NCBI RefSeq assembly: GCF_049243985.1
Contig: NC_135381.1
Location: 13,069,345-13,133,344, forward strand
Direction of reading: 5' to 3'
Source: Paroedura picta
Taxonomy: Eukaryota; Chordata; Lepidosauria; Squamata; Gekkonidae
DNA length: 64,000 nt
How positions within the stretch are numbered: position 1 is the first letter of the stretch; every line of letters begins with the position of its first letter. A program made the translations under genes and the position numbers. The notes under the pieces were generated by a model. That model ran no database searches. It had not been told where the DNA came from and saw only the letters and a program-made list of their open reading frames with translations. Below, in pieces: positions 30,001-45,000 of the stretch.

Positions 30001-33000
30001 GAGTGCTTTGAGCCGCTGCCTTCTCGACTGTCTGGATCAGCAAAGGCAGCAAGTCTAGTCCCTGAAAAAGTACATTCCCTGCAGAGGGTTAACAAAGGAG
30101 GAAAGCAGAGCGTCAGGAATCCTGTCTCCGGAACTGCACTGAAACGGGATGTTAAAAAGATCCATTACTACCGTAGCGGGCGGAACATCCCAGGGAGAAT
30201 CTCTATGGCAGGGGGTGGCTGGCAGGGGCTCGTGGGAATTGTAGTCCATGGACATCTGGAGAGCCACAGCTTAGCCACCCCTGCTCTACAGTCCTAAGGC
30301 CAGTGGCTTTCAGACTGCTTTCTCAGGTCAGCGGTACTCAACCAGCAGTAGTCAGAAACAGTCTTGGCAGGACACAGGGTCTTCAAAACAGTTACTAAGA
30401 ATTTGCTCTCCCTCCATCCTGCTAATATAACTACAGTGGTTTAAAGCAGTGGTCCCCAACCTTTTTATCACCGGGGACTTGTCAACACTTGACAGTTTGA
30501 CTGAGGCCCCCCGGGGGGGTAGTCTTTTGCCGAGGGTCGTCACTACAGCCGCCAGAGCCCCCTGCTCCACTTGCTTTCCCGCCACCGCCCTGACTTCCCA
30601 CCGCCCACAGGAGGGTGCTACCAGGAGCAGCTGCGCAGTGCCACATCGAGGGGGAGCCCCAGCCATGGCAGCCGCTGGAGAGCACCAAAGGTGAGCCGGC
30701 AGCAGAGTGGCAGGGGAGCCCCCGAGGCAGCAGCCAGGAAGGAGGACGAGAAGGAGCCGCGGCCCGGTACCAACTGATCCACAGACCGGTACCGGTCCCC
30801 GGACCGGGGGTTGGGGACCACTGTTTTAAAGTACTATATTTGCATTTTACAATCTATGGCATCCCAGCAGTCGCTCATTTCATCATTGGAGGGGGAGGGA
30901 TAAGCACGCTAGCTAAATAACAAAGATGTCTGTATGCAGTCTTATTTGTTTATACCATAACAGGAGAGCACGGAAACCCCGAAAGAACACAGTTCATCAT
31001 CGGAAATTATAGGCTTTGACAAACCAGCATGGTTGGGAGAAGTGCAACTCTTCTGCAGCTCAAGAGAGAATAATTGTAAGCTAAGCATTATCTGTACTTG
31101 CAATCAAAGTAGCAGGTGTATCCGAAAACTATGATTTACAGGTGGTTTGAAGAAACCAACTACGTCTGAATTACGAGCACCTTTGTCAAAGGAGGATAAG
31201 CCTTACCTTTGAAGGATGACAGCATGCACTGGAGATAGGCGTGTCTCACAGCCGAAGTGCAGGTTTTAAGGCTGAAGGCTTTCTTGAACCATTCGATCAG
31301 CTTCTTGGGCACCTCAGTGGTGAAACGGGTACACCAGAGAGCAAGGACAGAGATGGCATGCACCAGCGTACCTTCATGGACTGATTGAGAGGGACAGAAA
31401 TAAGATGACTTGGGTTGCATCCAGATGCAATGAACAAACAGCATCAAACGAGACAGCACACTTCGGGGCTACACATTTTAAGAAAGAGAGAAAGATGAAG
31501 AGATGCTGACCTTCTTGCTGTAGGAATGGGATGAAAAGTTCTGCCATAGCTGTGCTTAAAGCTTGGTTGGATGACCCAGAAACTGCATGATGGCTACAGC
31601 TGCCAATCCCTGAAAGCAAAAAAGAAAAAAAAAAGGGGGGGGGGTTGGGGAGTTACATTCTAGATTCAAAAGCCAGCATGGTGTCGTGGTTAAGAGCAGT
31701 GGCTTCTAATCCAGTGAGCTCGGTTTGATTCCCCGCTCCTCCACATGCAGCCAGCTGGGTGAACTTGAGCTTGTCACAGTCCTGACAGAGGTGTTCCAAC
31801 ACAGCAGTAACATCAGGGCTCTCTCAGCCCCACCTACCTTACAAGGAAGGTGATTGTAAGCCGCTTTGAAACTCCTTCTGGCAGTGAAAAGCGGCGTACA
31901 AAACCAACTCTTCTTTTTCTTTTTTGTGGCAATAGTTATAATGGCTGAAGGCATCAAGAGAAGAAAAGCCTGGGTTCCACCCCTTGTCTCGCAGAAGACG
32001 TTATCTGCTGTGATTACTGGATGATCTGGAGCAGGGGTAGTCAACCTGTGGTCCTCCAGATGTCCATGGACTACAATTCCCACGAGCCCACTCTCACACA
32101 GAATTCTTACCTGAGAGGACACTGATCTTCTGTGCCACAACCGTCAGCTTCCCTTCAGCACCTACCAACAAATATTACAGAGGAATTGTAGAGTCAGTTG
32201 GAAGAGAGACCGGACAGCCACCGATGTTGACCCTGCACACTGGGACTGGCCACGATGCACAAACGTATTCAGTGGCTACGGGGAAGACAGTTTCTGCTCA
32301 TGCGTGCAAAGAATGGGGCAGAACAAGACATGAACTCAGGAGAAGGAAAATATACAGGGTGGGCTTGGACAAAAGAGATATATCTTTAAATAATTCTGCG
32401 TTAAGGTAGATGCGCATGCAAAACTGCAATTTCATTCCCACTGCCGCTGTACATAAGTGATGTGCTTTATCAAGGCCTGGTTCACACATCGAGAATGAGG
32501 TGACAAGGCATTTGCAGAGCTGGAGTCCAGCTTTTAATGTTCCTTCACATGAAAAAACCCTCCATGGAAACAGAAAGCTGGCATAGCAGGGAGGAAAATC
32601 CTGCCCACTTTTCCCTTGATTCGCTGGCTTTCTGCTTACAGGGGAGGTTTCATACATAAAGCAGCATTTTTAAATACAATTTAAGCAGTTCATTCCCTTG
32701 CATGTGTGAGCCAGCATGTAAATACCCATAAAACAGAAAGCAGGCAGAAGACAAGGCGATCCCGGGGATTAAGATCGGGTTCCCTTCTCCCCTTAAGGTC
32801 TGGGCCAGTATTAGATTGGCCTGACTTGGCAAGTCCCCAATGACAACACCCCAAACTCCATTGGCCATCCTTGGTCCACCCACGAGGCTTGTGTGGGATA
32901 TAAATTAAATGGTACCTTGCCATTGCTTGGGTTGAGTTTTAGATTGTTTTTAACGGGTTTAATGGGAGGTTTATTTTATGGATTGCATATTAAAAAATTG

Positions 33001-36000
33001 TAAACCGCCGCAAGCTAATTTGGGAGCGGCGGTCATACAAATCCAATTAATTAATTAATTAATTAATTAATTAATTAATTAATAGGAAGGTAAAAGGTAA
33101 AGGTAAAGGTATCCCCTGTGCAAGCACTGAGTCATGTCTGATCCTTGGGGTGACGCCCTCCAGTGTTTTCATGGCAGACTCAATACGGGGTGGTTTGCCA
33201 GTGCCTTCCCCAGTCATTACCCTTTACCCCCCAGCAAGCTGGGTATTCATTTTACCGACCTCGGAAGGATGGAAGGCTGAGTCAACCTTGAGCCGGCTGC
33301 TGGGATTGAACTCCCAGCCTCGTGGGCAGAGCTTCAGACTGCATGTCTGCTGCCTTACCACTCTGCGCCACAAGAGGCTCTTTAGTAGGAAGGAGATACA
33401 TGCAAAAGACATTGCAATACACACATATCCCTTGTGATGTTATCTCCTGTGCTACTGCGTTATACTACAGCTTTAATCCCTTTACAAAAATGCCCTCCTG
33501 AACATGCCTGTTTTACACATCTTGCAGCATGACAGAAGTGGGGAAGAGGGCTAGCTGACTCACCTTTGGGTAGGTTCCCCCTACAAGAGCGGGAACTGCC
33601 ACTGCACATAAACAGACAGTGGCTGAATTTGCCCATTTGCAGGGTAGGGTCTTCAGAAATGCTTGCTCACATGCCCCAAAAGCAAATACTATTGCATCTC
33701 CAGCCCTCCCATCACCTGATCAACTCACAGAATCCAGATCCACGGTACCCTGAAACATGAAACTAGGCGCTTTGCAGGAGAGGTCTCCTACAGAGCAAGG
33801 CACCTGCAGGTACCACCAGCAATAAGAAGGATAGTATTGATCAACTCCACAGGAAAGGAATGGTACATCCCTGACTCCAGAGGAAGAGCCACTCACCCCC
33901 CAGGATGGCAAAGAGGTGCCTCCCAAGTGACTCCACTGTTGTCGGGTCGCTGCATTGCCGAGCCAAGTTCTTTAATGCCACTATAGCCTCATCCATCAGC
34001 TGAGAACTGTTGGATTTCAACTGGCCTAAAATCAAGCACAGAAATGTCAAACCTCACAAATATACAGCATGCAGGTTTCTTTGGTGAAAGGGGGTTGGGG
34101 GGATGGGAGATGAGACCTTAAACGTAGCCTATTTCTTTTAAAATATATTGATGCAACAGAACATGATGAAACTAAGGCCGATAATGCATGAAGGAGTGTT
34201 TTTTTTAATTGCCTTTAATTTTTTTTTAAACCTGATTAATCTGTTTAATTAAAGTTGGGTACCGCCAAAACTTCCAAATGTGCTGTAAGAAACCTGGGTG
34301 CCTACGTTCTGGGTTTTGATGGGATGTTTGAGCCCTGGATCAAAACTCAAAAGTGCAGTGTGGATTCCGGCTTATTCGGAAGGGATCCCTTTGCTGATTA
34401 CTAGCAGCTGTGAGTTGGTTTGACCTAGATATTGAACCTTGGGAGATGATCCTGCCCTCCCTAAATTTTTTCTTTCTTTATAGCTGAACCACAAATTAAC
34501 TGGTGGGGTTTAACTGATTGGAGGGTTGCTGAGTCAGGCATGGTCTGCTAGAAAAGATGGCTTTTGACACCCGTAGATTATTCACTTTGCTCTTCTCCCC
34601 CTGGCATGTATTGTGCTGCACATGTCGACTGTGGAGACATCCTGGAAGAGATGAGGGATGCCATTCCAGAATGATTGAGCTCTCTGGGTTTGTCTCACTC
34701 TCGGGGTTAGTCAGCTAAACAACTTTATTCTCCTCCTTCCTCCCAAAAGGAGAAGGCTCAATGCTAAGCAGGGCTAGGATGGTGTGACTAGGGGGAATGT
34801 CCTTGCAGGGCTCCACATCTCCAAACAACAGAACTTACTGGCCAAGCCTTTCACTATGTCCAGGGCGTACTGGCTGAGGTCAAGGGTTACAGATGCCAAC
34901 AGACAGGAGATCGCTGAAGAAAGAAGACAGAAAAGTTTGTTAAAATAGCTGGTTTTCTGCATGTCCTATGACAGGGGTGACCAAACTGTAGCTCTCCAGA
35001 TGTCCGTGGACTACAATTCCCATGAGCAGATGCCAGCATGAGCTGGCAGGGGCTCATGAGAATTGTAGTCCATGGACATCTGAAGTGCTGGCAGTGGCTC
35101 ATGGGAATTGTAGTCCTCAGAAATCTGGAGAGCCACAGTTTGGCCACCTTCGGCCTATGAGGTTGCCAAAGTCAGCTGCAACTTGACAGGACTTTCCACC
35201 ATATGCCCAGAGTAGTCAGCTAAGAAGAGTTGGTTCTTATATGCCTCTTTTCTCTACCCAAAGGAGTCTCAAAGTGGCTGACAATTGCCTTTCCTTTCCT
35301 CTCCCCACAACAGACACCCTGTAAGAGAGGTGAGACTGAGAGAGTCTGATATTACTGCTCAGTCATAACAGCTTTCTCAGTGCTGTGGCGAGCCCAAGGT
35401 CACCCAGATGGTTGCATGTGGGGGAGGAGCAGGGAATCAAACCCAGCTCGCCAGATTAGAAGTCTGCACTCCTAACCACTACACCAAGCGGGTTCAAACT
35501 CTGCCAAAGCCAATGAAAAACCAGACTTCACTCTTGCCCAGGCACTCAAACATCAAGGATAAAAACAAAATCTGTCAGGTGGCCAGAATGAATCACTGAA
35601 TTTCCAAGGAAGGGCAAAACACCTGGACCCAGATCTGAATGCAGCTGAGCCCACTCGGGGGAACCTTCTCCCAGCCACTCACTTTCAATGGCATTCTCAG
35701 GGCTCCGCAGCAGGGACTTCTGCAAGGCTGGTAGCATTAGGTCCTTAAATTCAGTATGAGACACATATCGGAGCAGAGGAGCACAGTTGTCCTGCAAGAA
35801 ACGCAAAGCTGATCAAACACAATACAACGTACGCAGCTATAGCAGGAAGTGGGAGGTGCCTCCTAGTCCACCCGTCAAAATGTTCTTCCTTTAGGGATAG
35901 GAAGGGTGGGAATCACCTCTGCCTTCCTAATAAACAGAGACCTATCATTGTCTGGACCAGGGGTAGTCAACGTGTGGTCCTCCAGATGTCCATGGACTAC

Positions 36001-39000
36001 AATTCCCATGAGCCCCTGCCAGCATTTGCTCAGGGGCTCATGGGACTTGTAGTCCATGAACATCTGGGGGACCACAGGTTGACTATCCATGGCCTGGACC
36101 ATTGGATGGAGTCAAGGAGGAAGAATATTTGCCTGGCCACATGGGGAAGACAGGAACCCTCCCTCCCACACATACCACCAAGTGAGCAGGGGTCCACTCT
36201 ACTGCAAAAGAACTACTTTGCAGGATCGAGCTACAGGTTTGTCTAATTCAGCCTTTTCTTGCCAACAGTGACCAGCCAGACAGCTGTGGAAGCTCACAAA
36301 CTGGGAACAGAGATGACAAGCATTCCCTGTTTCTCTCTAGATGCACACACCCTGAGCACTTTCAGTTTGGCAATGAAGTTCAGTGGAACACGTTCAGTCA
36401 ACATTCCCCATGAGACAACCGTGGAGAAGGGAAGTTTCATTCGAGCTCAGGGGAAATGTGGAAGCACAGATGCAGTAACTCAGCTCTTTAGCATGCATGC
36501 TGCTAGAAATCAGTGCAAGGAAGAAGCAGGAGGCCCATGATATAATACACACAAGTTTCTCTCTTTTCTCAGACAGTTTGACAGCTAATGTGCCTCAACA
36601 GACTGCAATTAAAGAAGGGGGAACAGACCGAAAGTTTTGTCCTGATAAAACCCCGCAATTCTGCAGCAGGCTTTGAGGGTTTCCAGAGTCCAACTTAACC
36701 TCGGCTCCATCAGCAACACACAGGCACACCAAGAACATCAGGCTATTTTTGTATTAGATGCAGGGAGTGCAAACGGACATGACACATTTAAAGAAAAGTC
36801 TAATGAAAATAGTGGCATGACATGACAAATATATATTTGATATGTGAATACACTTACTAAGGTTTCAGAGGAAAGCTGGGTAATTTTTTTTTTCTCTGAA
36901 ATTTTATTTTATTTGTTTCTTATATTTATATACTGCCCTCCGTTGCGGCTCAGGGTGGTTTGCAGAAAATGACAATTATACCGGACACTTATAACAAAAT
37001 AAACTGTGTAGATAAAGCAGGGAGAGAGAAAATCTCTCACAGCATTATAACTTAGGATATCCAATGAATAAGACCAGCAATAGAGTCAGGACTGAAATGA
37101 GTAGGGAGAGTTCTTTAGCTGACATGGCATCTGTTGCTACAAGAAGTGGCCATGGCCATTGGCGTAGGTGGCTTTCAACAAAATCACAGAGGGCAGATCC
37201 ATCAACAGCTACTAACTGTGAAAACTAAAGAGATGAAATATATCCCAGAATATCATCTGCTGAGCAGGGAAGAGAACAGGGAAAAACCATGTTCATGAGC
37301 TTTAAAGAAGCATCTGGCTGGTCACTGCTGGAGAAAAGGATACAGATCAAGCAGGACTGCTTAAGACTGTTTTTGGACAGGTTAGGCTTAGAGATTTTTT
37401 GTGTGGGGTAATTCTTGATTTTAGCTGCCAGTTGTGGATCTCTCTCACCAGCACATGCTTCTGAGGCTTCGTCTTGCTCATCAGGATGGTCTTCATGTAG
37501 AAATCAAGGAGGGAACTCTGTAGAGACAGAAACACTACATTTATGTACCTGTAACAACGCACACTGTACACTCTGCAGCAAAGACAGAGAATAAGAAGTC
37601 TCAAATCACTCACTACAACTTCTCTGGTCCCAGCTGCAGCTTTTCCCCTTGAGTGAAAGCTCACCCTCTAGTGATGCTAGCAGCTTTCCGGACCATTCTC
37701 ACATGGTGAGCCCACCTTCCCTACTCACCTTGTATCTGTCAATGATGCCAAGGTCTTTCTGGCTGGTGCAAAACTTCACCAGCAGCCCCAACATGGCTGC
37801 ATAGCCCTGGTTGGCTTCCAGGCCAAGAATGACAGAGAGGTACTTGTCTGCCAGCCCAGGGTTCTGAGGAGGAAACCAAATAGCAGATCAGGAAAGCTAG
37901 TGCAAGACGGGCCCAAACCATCCAATTAACGCAGAGGCAGGATTTCACCTCTTTCCAAAGCCTGTTCAGTTTCTTTACAGCCCCGTCCACCACAGGCTTG
38001 CGGGAGCCACCTAAAACCTCCGACAGCAGCACACACTGGATTTCCACCTGTTAAGAAAAGATGGGCCAGTTTAAGTCAGTGATCCTCAGTGGCTTGGGAA
38101 CCACATCTGGCTCCTTGAAATAAGAACAACATCTAGAGCAGGGGTAGTCAACCTGTGGTTCTCCAGATGTTCATGGACTACAGTTCCCATGAGACCCCGC
38201 CAACAAACGCTGGCAGGGGCTCATGGGAATTGTAGTCCGTGAACATCTGGAGGACCACAGGTTGACTACCCCTGATCTAGAGAACTCATTAGCAGATTTT
38301 AGTTTCATCACAACAAAGAATGAACAGTATTGCACGCTGGCATATACATATACTGCTTTGTAATTTATTTTATTTTTAAGATTTGATTTCTAGGCTGCCC
38401 CCTCCCTTCACAGTAGGTTCTAAAGATTGGATACAGCAGGATATATCAAAAGGCACAATGGCCCAATCGTAAAGATTACCTAAGTGTTTATAAAATCGGG
38501 GAGGGGAGGAGAACCCCATCTCTTCCCAAACCTAGATGAATTTCAGGTTTGATATAATGGAGCCTACAGAGGCAGGCCAAATTGCACACACTTCCTCCTC
38601 CACCGCTCCTGGCCTCCACGCATCAATCCTTTGAAGACTAGAAAGTCCAACAACCTGGACAAAAAGTTACGACAGCATGCCCCTACCCAGGAAAGCAGAT
38701 TACACCAAAGTTAAGCACATCCAAATCAAGATCCTTACCAGCTTCTCCCAGGTTTCTCCTTGCCTTTTGTCATGTGTGGGGAAGACTATGCGGACAAGCA
38801 GACAAGTCCAGGATAAGGCCAGTGAAGCTGCAGATCCATTGCTCTTACTGTCACACAAAGAGGGTTTGGTTTGATTGTTTGTCTGTTTTATTTGTTTGTT
38901 TGTTTGTTACACATGTTCTGCCTTCCTCCTTGGTGGGACTCAAGGCGGATTACATAAAACCCATAAAGCCCCATAAAATCTCAAACCTTAAAACCATAAA

Positions 39001-42000
39001 CCTCCAGATGGCAGAAAGAAAATCCTTCCACCCTCCCACAATCGTATAACCACCATCCCAAAAGGGTTCAAGCAATGATATAACAAAGCCTGGGATGGGG
39101 CCCAAGATATTAGACCACCCAGCCTCAACCAAATGTCTGGAGGAAGAGCTCTGTTTTACAGGCCCTGCAGGACTCTGACAGCTCCATCAGGGACTCAGCT
39201 CTCCCAAGAGCTCAATCAAGTTGGCCGTTGCCCAAGTCATAGCCAGGTGTACCTGTCTGGAGCCAGGGATCACTAAAAGATTAGTACCTGCAGAGCAAAG
39301 AGCCCTGCAAGGGGGCATAAGCAAACACGCAGTCCCTCAGATAGGCAGGGCCCAAGCCCCGAATAGCATTAAAGGTCAGAACCAAAACCTTGAACTTGAG
39401 CCGGGCCATAACTGGTAACCAGTGTAGCTGCCTCAGCACAGAGAGGAGTCTATACGGGTGTGACAGAGTGTCTCCCACTTGCCACCCTCTGTGTCTGGTT
39501 TTGGAGAAAGAAGCACAGCCATTGAAAGACTGTTCCCCAAAACCCATCTCCAGCAAGGTGGTGGGCCAATAACTCATGGTCAACCACGCCAAACACTGCC
39601 AACAGTGTGGCCATGCAAGTATGGCCAATCTGCCCTGATCCAGCTGGCGCCGGAGATCATCCACCAAGGCAACCAACACCGTCTCCATTTTCCGGCAAAT
39701 GCAGAGAATGAGCCTATGACTTTAACAGAACTATTCAGGGCCACAAATCGAGTCCAATCGTGTTTCTCAGGCTGCTTCTTCTTTTACTGGGTTCTAAAAA
39801 CTTCCCAGCTCTGAGCAGAGAACACCAAGGCCTCTTCAACTGTGCTCTGTGCATAAGGGCAAGGTTCACGCCTGCTACAATCAGACAACCAGTTCGTAAC
39901 ATCTGAGCAGTTATGAACTGTTTGTCTACTTGCAGTGGGCATGAAGCTGGTTAATGACTGACCATGTACTCCCTGCCTCCTTTTCCTCCTACACTGAGCA
40001 CAACTGAAGACTTCCTGGTTTTCAAAGTCTTCTATCAAATTCCAGTTTGCCTCAACCTGAGAATGCCGGCACTCAGATAAACCGTATGAACGTAGTCATT
40101 AACCTGACAATATAAAACGGGCAGTCACTTGTTTCTCCCCACAATCTGGTTTTCTCGGTAGAAATGTGCAAGGCACCTTTGTGGCAAGGAATGAGATACT
40201 GAGAGTCATGGGGGACTCTTGAAAGTTCATCTCCTGCCACAAATTTTGTTAGGTTTTAAGGTGCCACTGAACTGAAGTAAACAGCGACTCATGACAAGGC
40301 ACCCCCTGCCTTCAATTTTGTTCATCTTTAAGATGCTACTGGAGTCTTGCTCATTTCTACTTTTACAGACAGATTATAATGGCTGCTCATCTTGATCTAT
40401 GGTTTTCTCAGATACTGAAACAAAATGTTGAGGTTGAGGACATCCAAATGTCAGGAGACTTCAGTCATGCTTTGCATACAAGATGAGGGGAAAGGAGGGC
40501 ATGTGCACATGGCAGCCCACCACCTCTGTGCTCATCCCAAACAAACAGGCAGACACAATGCTAAATCATGGCAGAGAGTCAAGAGAGATTTGAGTGATTC
40601 CTACTGTTATGCAACTGCCTTTCCCATACTGTCAAAATAAGTCAGCAGCCCTCTCACAAGAATAAAGTTCACATTTCAAGCTAAGACTCAGGAGGTGACC
40701 TCTCGCTTTCCTGCAAAAGGCTCCCCAATGCCACAAGCGACGCACTCAGCTCTCACCTGGGTCCTCCAGCCTTGCTGCTGATTCCCGAAGACTGAAGGGA
40801 CTGTAGGAGGTTCTTTGCGGTTGCTTCTGGCTGGCATTCGGCAAGCTGCTGAAGAGCCGACTGGAGAGCTCTGTGGGACGCTGCATCTCTAGTGGGAGAA
40901 ATTAAAGTAAGGGGCTGCTCGTGCTCACAAAATAACCATTCCCAGGACTTTGTCATTCATCTGGTCAAAAGCTCTTTTTCCCTTGCTGAATTCAATAAAC
41001 TGAATGCTTACCAGTCATCCCAGGTCTCAGCTAATCTACAGTAGCTCAGCCACACACAGCAAAACATCAGTACCACCAAGACTTACTGGCTGTTCAATGA
41101 AAACAGCAGCTTTCCAAATATTACTTGAACAAATCCCTAAAACTTATATTTCTCAAAGGATGGGGCTAAGTTCTCAAGGAGAAACTGAAAAATGCCAGGA
41201 AAGGCAGATTCAGCACAATTAATCATACCACTCTCATTCAGAACTCTCTGCTACATGCTTTAAGGAAAAGCACAGGAAATATGAATGGACACACATCTAT
41301 CCCCCCGCCCCAGTATATTTTCCATGGAAACTTGCCATATATTTTCCAGAATGTTCACAAGCAGAGCTTGAAAGCAATGCCCCTCCCCATTCACAGACCC
41401 ATACTGACAAGCTGACCCAGAATCTAAGATCATCCATCTCTTTGTGGAGCATCTTGAATTCCGGCAAACCCAAAACAGCTTGGTTGGCAGCCTCTCCAGC
41501 CCTAACCTCTCACCTGTATCGATGAAGAGTGAGGCAGAACAGCTTACAGAGGCCTTTCACTGCACCTTCTGGCAGATCTGAAATGGAGTAGATCCCCAAG
41601 AGTCATCTGTCAATTCATGTTAGCAGGTACATGAACATATGAAGTAGCATTACAGAGCTTCAGAAAATGGGTCCCTCTAGTACTATCTATTTCATAGAAT
41701 CATAGAATCATAGAATCATAGAGTTGGAAGGGGCCATACAGGCCATCTAGTCCAACATACAGGCCACTGCTAGTCTATTTCAACTAGCAGTGGCTCTACA
41801 GGATCTCAAGCACAGAAAAGCCTTCCCCAGCCCCACTACTTGTGATCCTGTTTAAGATGCCAGACACTGAACCTGGGGCCTTGTGTAGGAAAAGCATGTA
41901 TTTTGCCACTAAGCCATGGCTCCTCCTCAGGAAATGTTAAGCAGTTCTTTAAAAGTATATCAGAAGTACACTTCAGTAACTATTCAAGGGATGCAAAAAT

Positions 42001-45000
42001 GAGCACAGTTGAGTGAGCACACTGTCCTTCTTCCATTATACAACTCAAGGTGCTGTACATGGGATTCCCAGGAGGTAACCTATCTGCAAGGATGCTGAAG
42101 GATATATCTCGCAGCTATCAGCAGCCTTCTTAGCTCATAGTCACACCTGCCTTCTTTCGGACTCCCAAAGAGCTACTGAGAAAGTTCAGGAGGGAGGGAG
42201 AGATTCTATCTTGGCTAGGACTCCCAAGTCAATGCTATTGTGTTGACCAGAAAGACATCCAATGTAAAAGTACCATAAGAAGTATGTCCAAGAGATTCAG
42301 ACTTCCATTCTTCTGTCATCCCCAGCCTTAACAATATAAAACCATATACCACTCACTGATACAATCAGACTAACAAATGAAAGTTAAATGTCACCAATTC
42401 AGAATACCCTGAATACTAGTGAAATGGATTCCCTAGGTCATCAAACAGGTTTCCTGGAAAGAAACAAATGAAGGGAGGACGGCCCAATGGTTCAACTTCT
42501 TTGCCTTCCTGAAAGCAGCCCAACAATCAGGACTGATGCCCTTTCGTCCGCACTTCTTTTGCTTCCATGTGGGCAAGGAACAGCCAACTGGCATACATCA
42601 ATCAAGGGGCTGGTTTTGGCCCAGTGGCCTCCTCCAATCACTGAACCTGTTATATAGTGTAGTGATTTTAACTGTAAGCCACTTCAAGCAGGCTTCTGAA
42701 GAGGTGGCACAGAAATAGAACACAGAGGTGGCACAGAAATAATTTACTCCTTTTATAGCAAACAAACTACACAAATACCTTTTCCAGTGATGCATCTTCC
42801 AAGTTCACTGAGGATTTCTCTTCGTTCCTTCACACTAGATGTGGTCACTTTCACTGCAAACCTCTTCAGGGTTTCAGAAACCTAAACAATAAAAAAGGTG
42901 GTGATCAGTCCAGAAGCCTATGCAGATTGTTTCCTCAAAGTGGTAAGCTAGAGAGCCATAAAAGGTAAAGATAAAGGTATCCCCTGTGCAAGCACTGAGT
43001 CATGTCTGACCCTTGGGATGACGCCCTCTAGCGTTTTCATGGCAGACTCAATACGGGGTGGTTTGCCAGTGCCTTCCCCAGTCATTACCGTTTACTCCCC
43101 AGCAAGCTGGGTACTCATTTTACCGACCTCGGAAGGATGGAAGGCTGAGTCAACCTTGAGCCGGCTGCTGGGATTGAACTCCCAGCCTCATGGTCAGAGC
43201 TTCAGACAGCATTTCTGCTGCCTTACCACTCTGCGCCACAAGAGGCTCATAGAGAGCCATAAGCAGGGCAGTTACTTTGGAGCCCTGTCTTACAACTGTA
43301 GTATCTTTGGACACAGATGTTCTATTTAGACGTCATGGCAAAAAAACTGCTGCCCATCCACTTCATTAAGTGCCTTGGTATTCTAGAGTTATGGAACATG
43401 CAGAAAGTACCCAAGGACAAAATATGCAGAAAGATCCAAGCTGAAGCATTAACTCCCAAGCCTGCATAGGACCACTAACTTGACTGTCTGAAGTGTGCAA
43501 GAAGGTCCTACAGAGAAATGATGTAGGAGATCCTTATGCATCATGATGGTTCTTGCCACAAATGACTAAAATGAGTATGCATGGACAAAACAGGTACTAC
43601 AAAATGTGGAATATTTGTAACATTGGTCCACAAGTAGCTCTATACCAGGACATTAACTGAGACAGCACAAGACTGAACCTTCAAACTGTTAGCACTAATG
43701 AATTTGCTTGCACAGACTTTCTACCTCATTTGCACATCACACTGATCACCAGCCTTGTTTATGTTTAGAAAAAAAAAAGATCACCTTGGAGAGAATCATG
43801 ACAATCTGAAATCCTGCTACTTTCTAGTTATGCTGTACTGCCTCCTGTTCTTTGAGAGCTAGGTGATAGGGGGAATCTACAAGTTTAGCAAGCCATAGAT
43901 ATAATACATTTAATCTAAGAACAACTATAAAATCAAATAAAAGGGCAAAGGTTTGGAATACATAATTATAAACTGATATGAAGCCCTGAAAGTCATAGGG
44001 CTAGTGCGTAAAAAAATAATTGGAGTCAAACTACAAAGCTACCAGCAAATGAAACCAAAGATAACCAGAGAAGCATGTGGAGGAGGCTGGGTGATGACAA
44101 TAACAACTCCAAACAGTTTCCCATAGATATTTCTGTAATCCTTACAACAACACTTTTTAATTATAACATCTCACCATGTTATTGATGAAGAGGTAGAAAA
44201 GGTAACATCTTGACAAGGACAACCTGGTGAGTTCATAGCCAAGCAGAATTTGAAATAGGCCTTTAACATCTTAGCTATTTCCAACTCAACATCACACTAT
44301 AAAAAGTTAGCTCCATAGCATCAAGCACTGCAATTTTTTAAAAACTCAACTTTTTGCTGTACTATTATAGCACTAGCTATACTACTTTTTAATTTATCTG
44401 CCACAAGATTCAGGGGAGCATATGAGACTCCCCCGCTGCCGCCACACGCACAAAAGCCCATGCAAAGTAATTATGCCTGGGTCTAGCCAATACATCAAAT
44501 ATGAATCACCGCTACTGATGTATTATCTTTTATGTATTTGGCCTCATGACTGATGTGAGGATAAAATAGAAGTGAGGAAACATGGAAGATCTGGAACATT
44601 ATTGGGCCTCTCCTGCTGGTTCAGTTTTCCTCCTCTTATACACCCCCCTTTAAGGGGAGGGCTATCAGACAATGATTCCACATATAAATCAACAGAATGG
44701 TATCGTGTTGTTAGTTTTTAACTATTTTGAAATGTATTTTAATGTATTTAATTGGTTTTATTGTTGCATTTTGTTAACCACCCCAAGATGACCAAGTTCA
44801 AGAGAGGTGGGTTATAAATATAAAATAAAATAAATAAAAATTATATAAGTCATTTTGGGTCACCACTGGGAAGATAGGCCAGACATAAATGAGGAAGCCA
44901 TCATAATCCATGCTTTACAGTAGACTGAGAGTATCAATTCTAATGAAGGTCAAAAAATGGACATGTGACTGAGATAGTGTCAAATTGGATATAGCTACTA

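Noticed and set aside
30449-30920. Several overlapping GC-rich open frames
   Set aside because: All lie in the hAT-type element 30447-30823.
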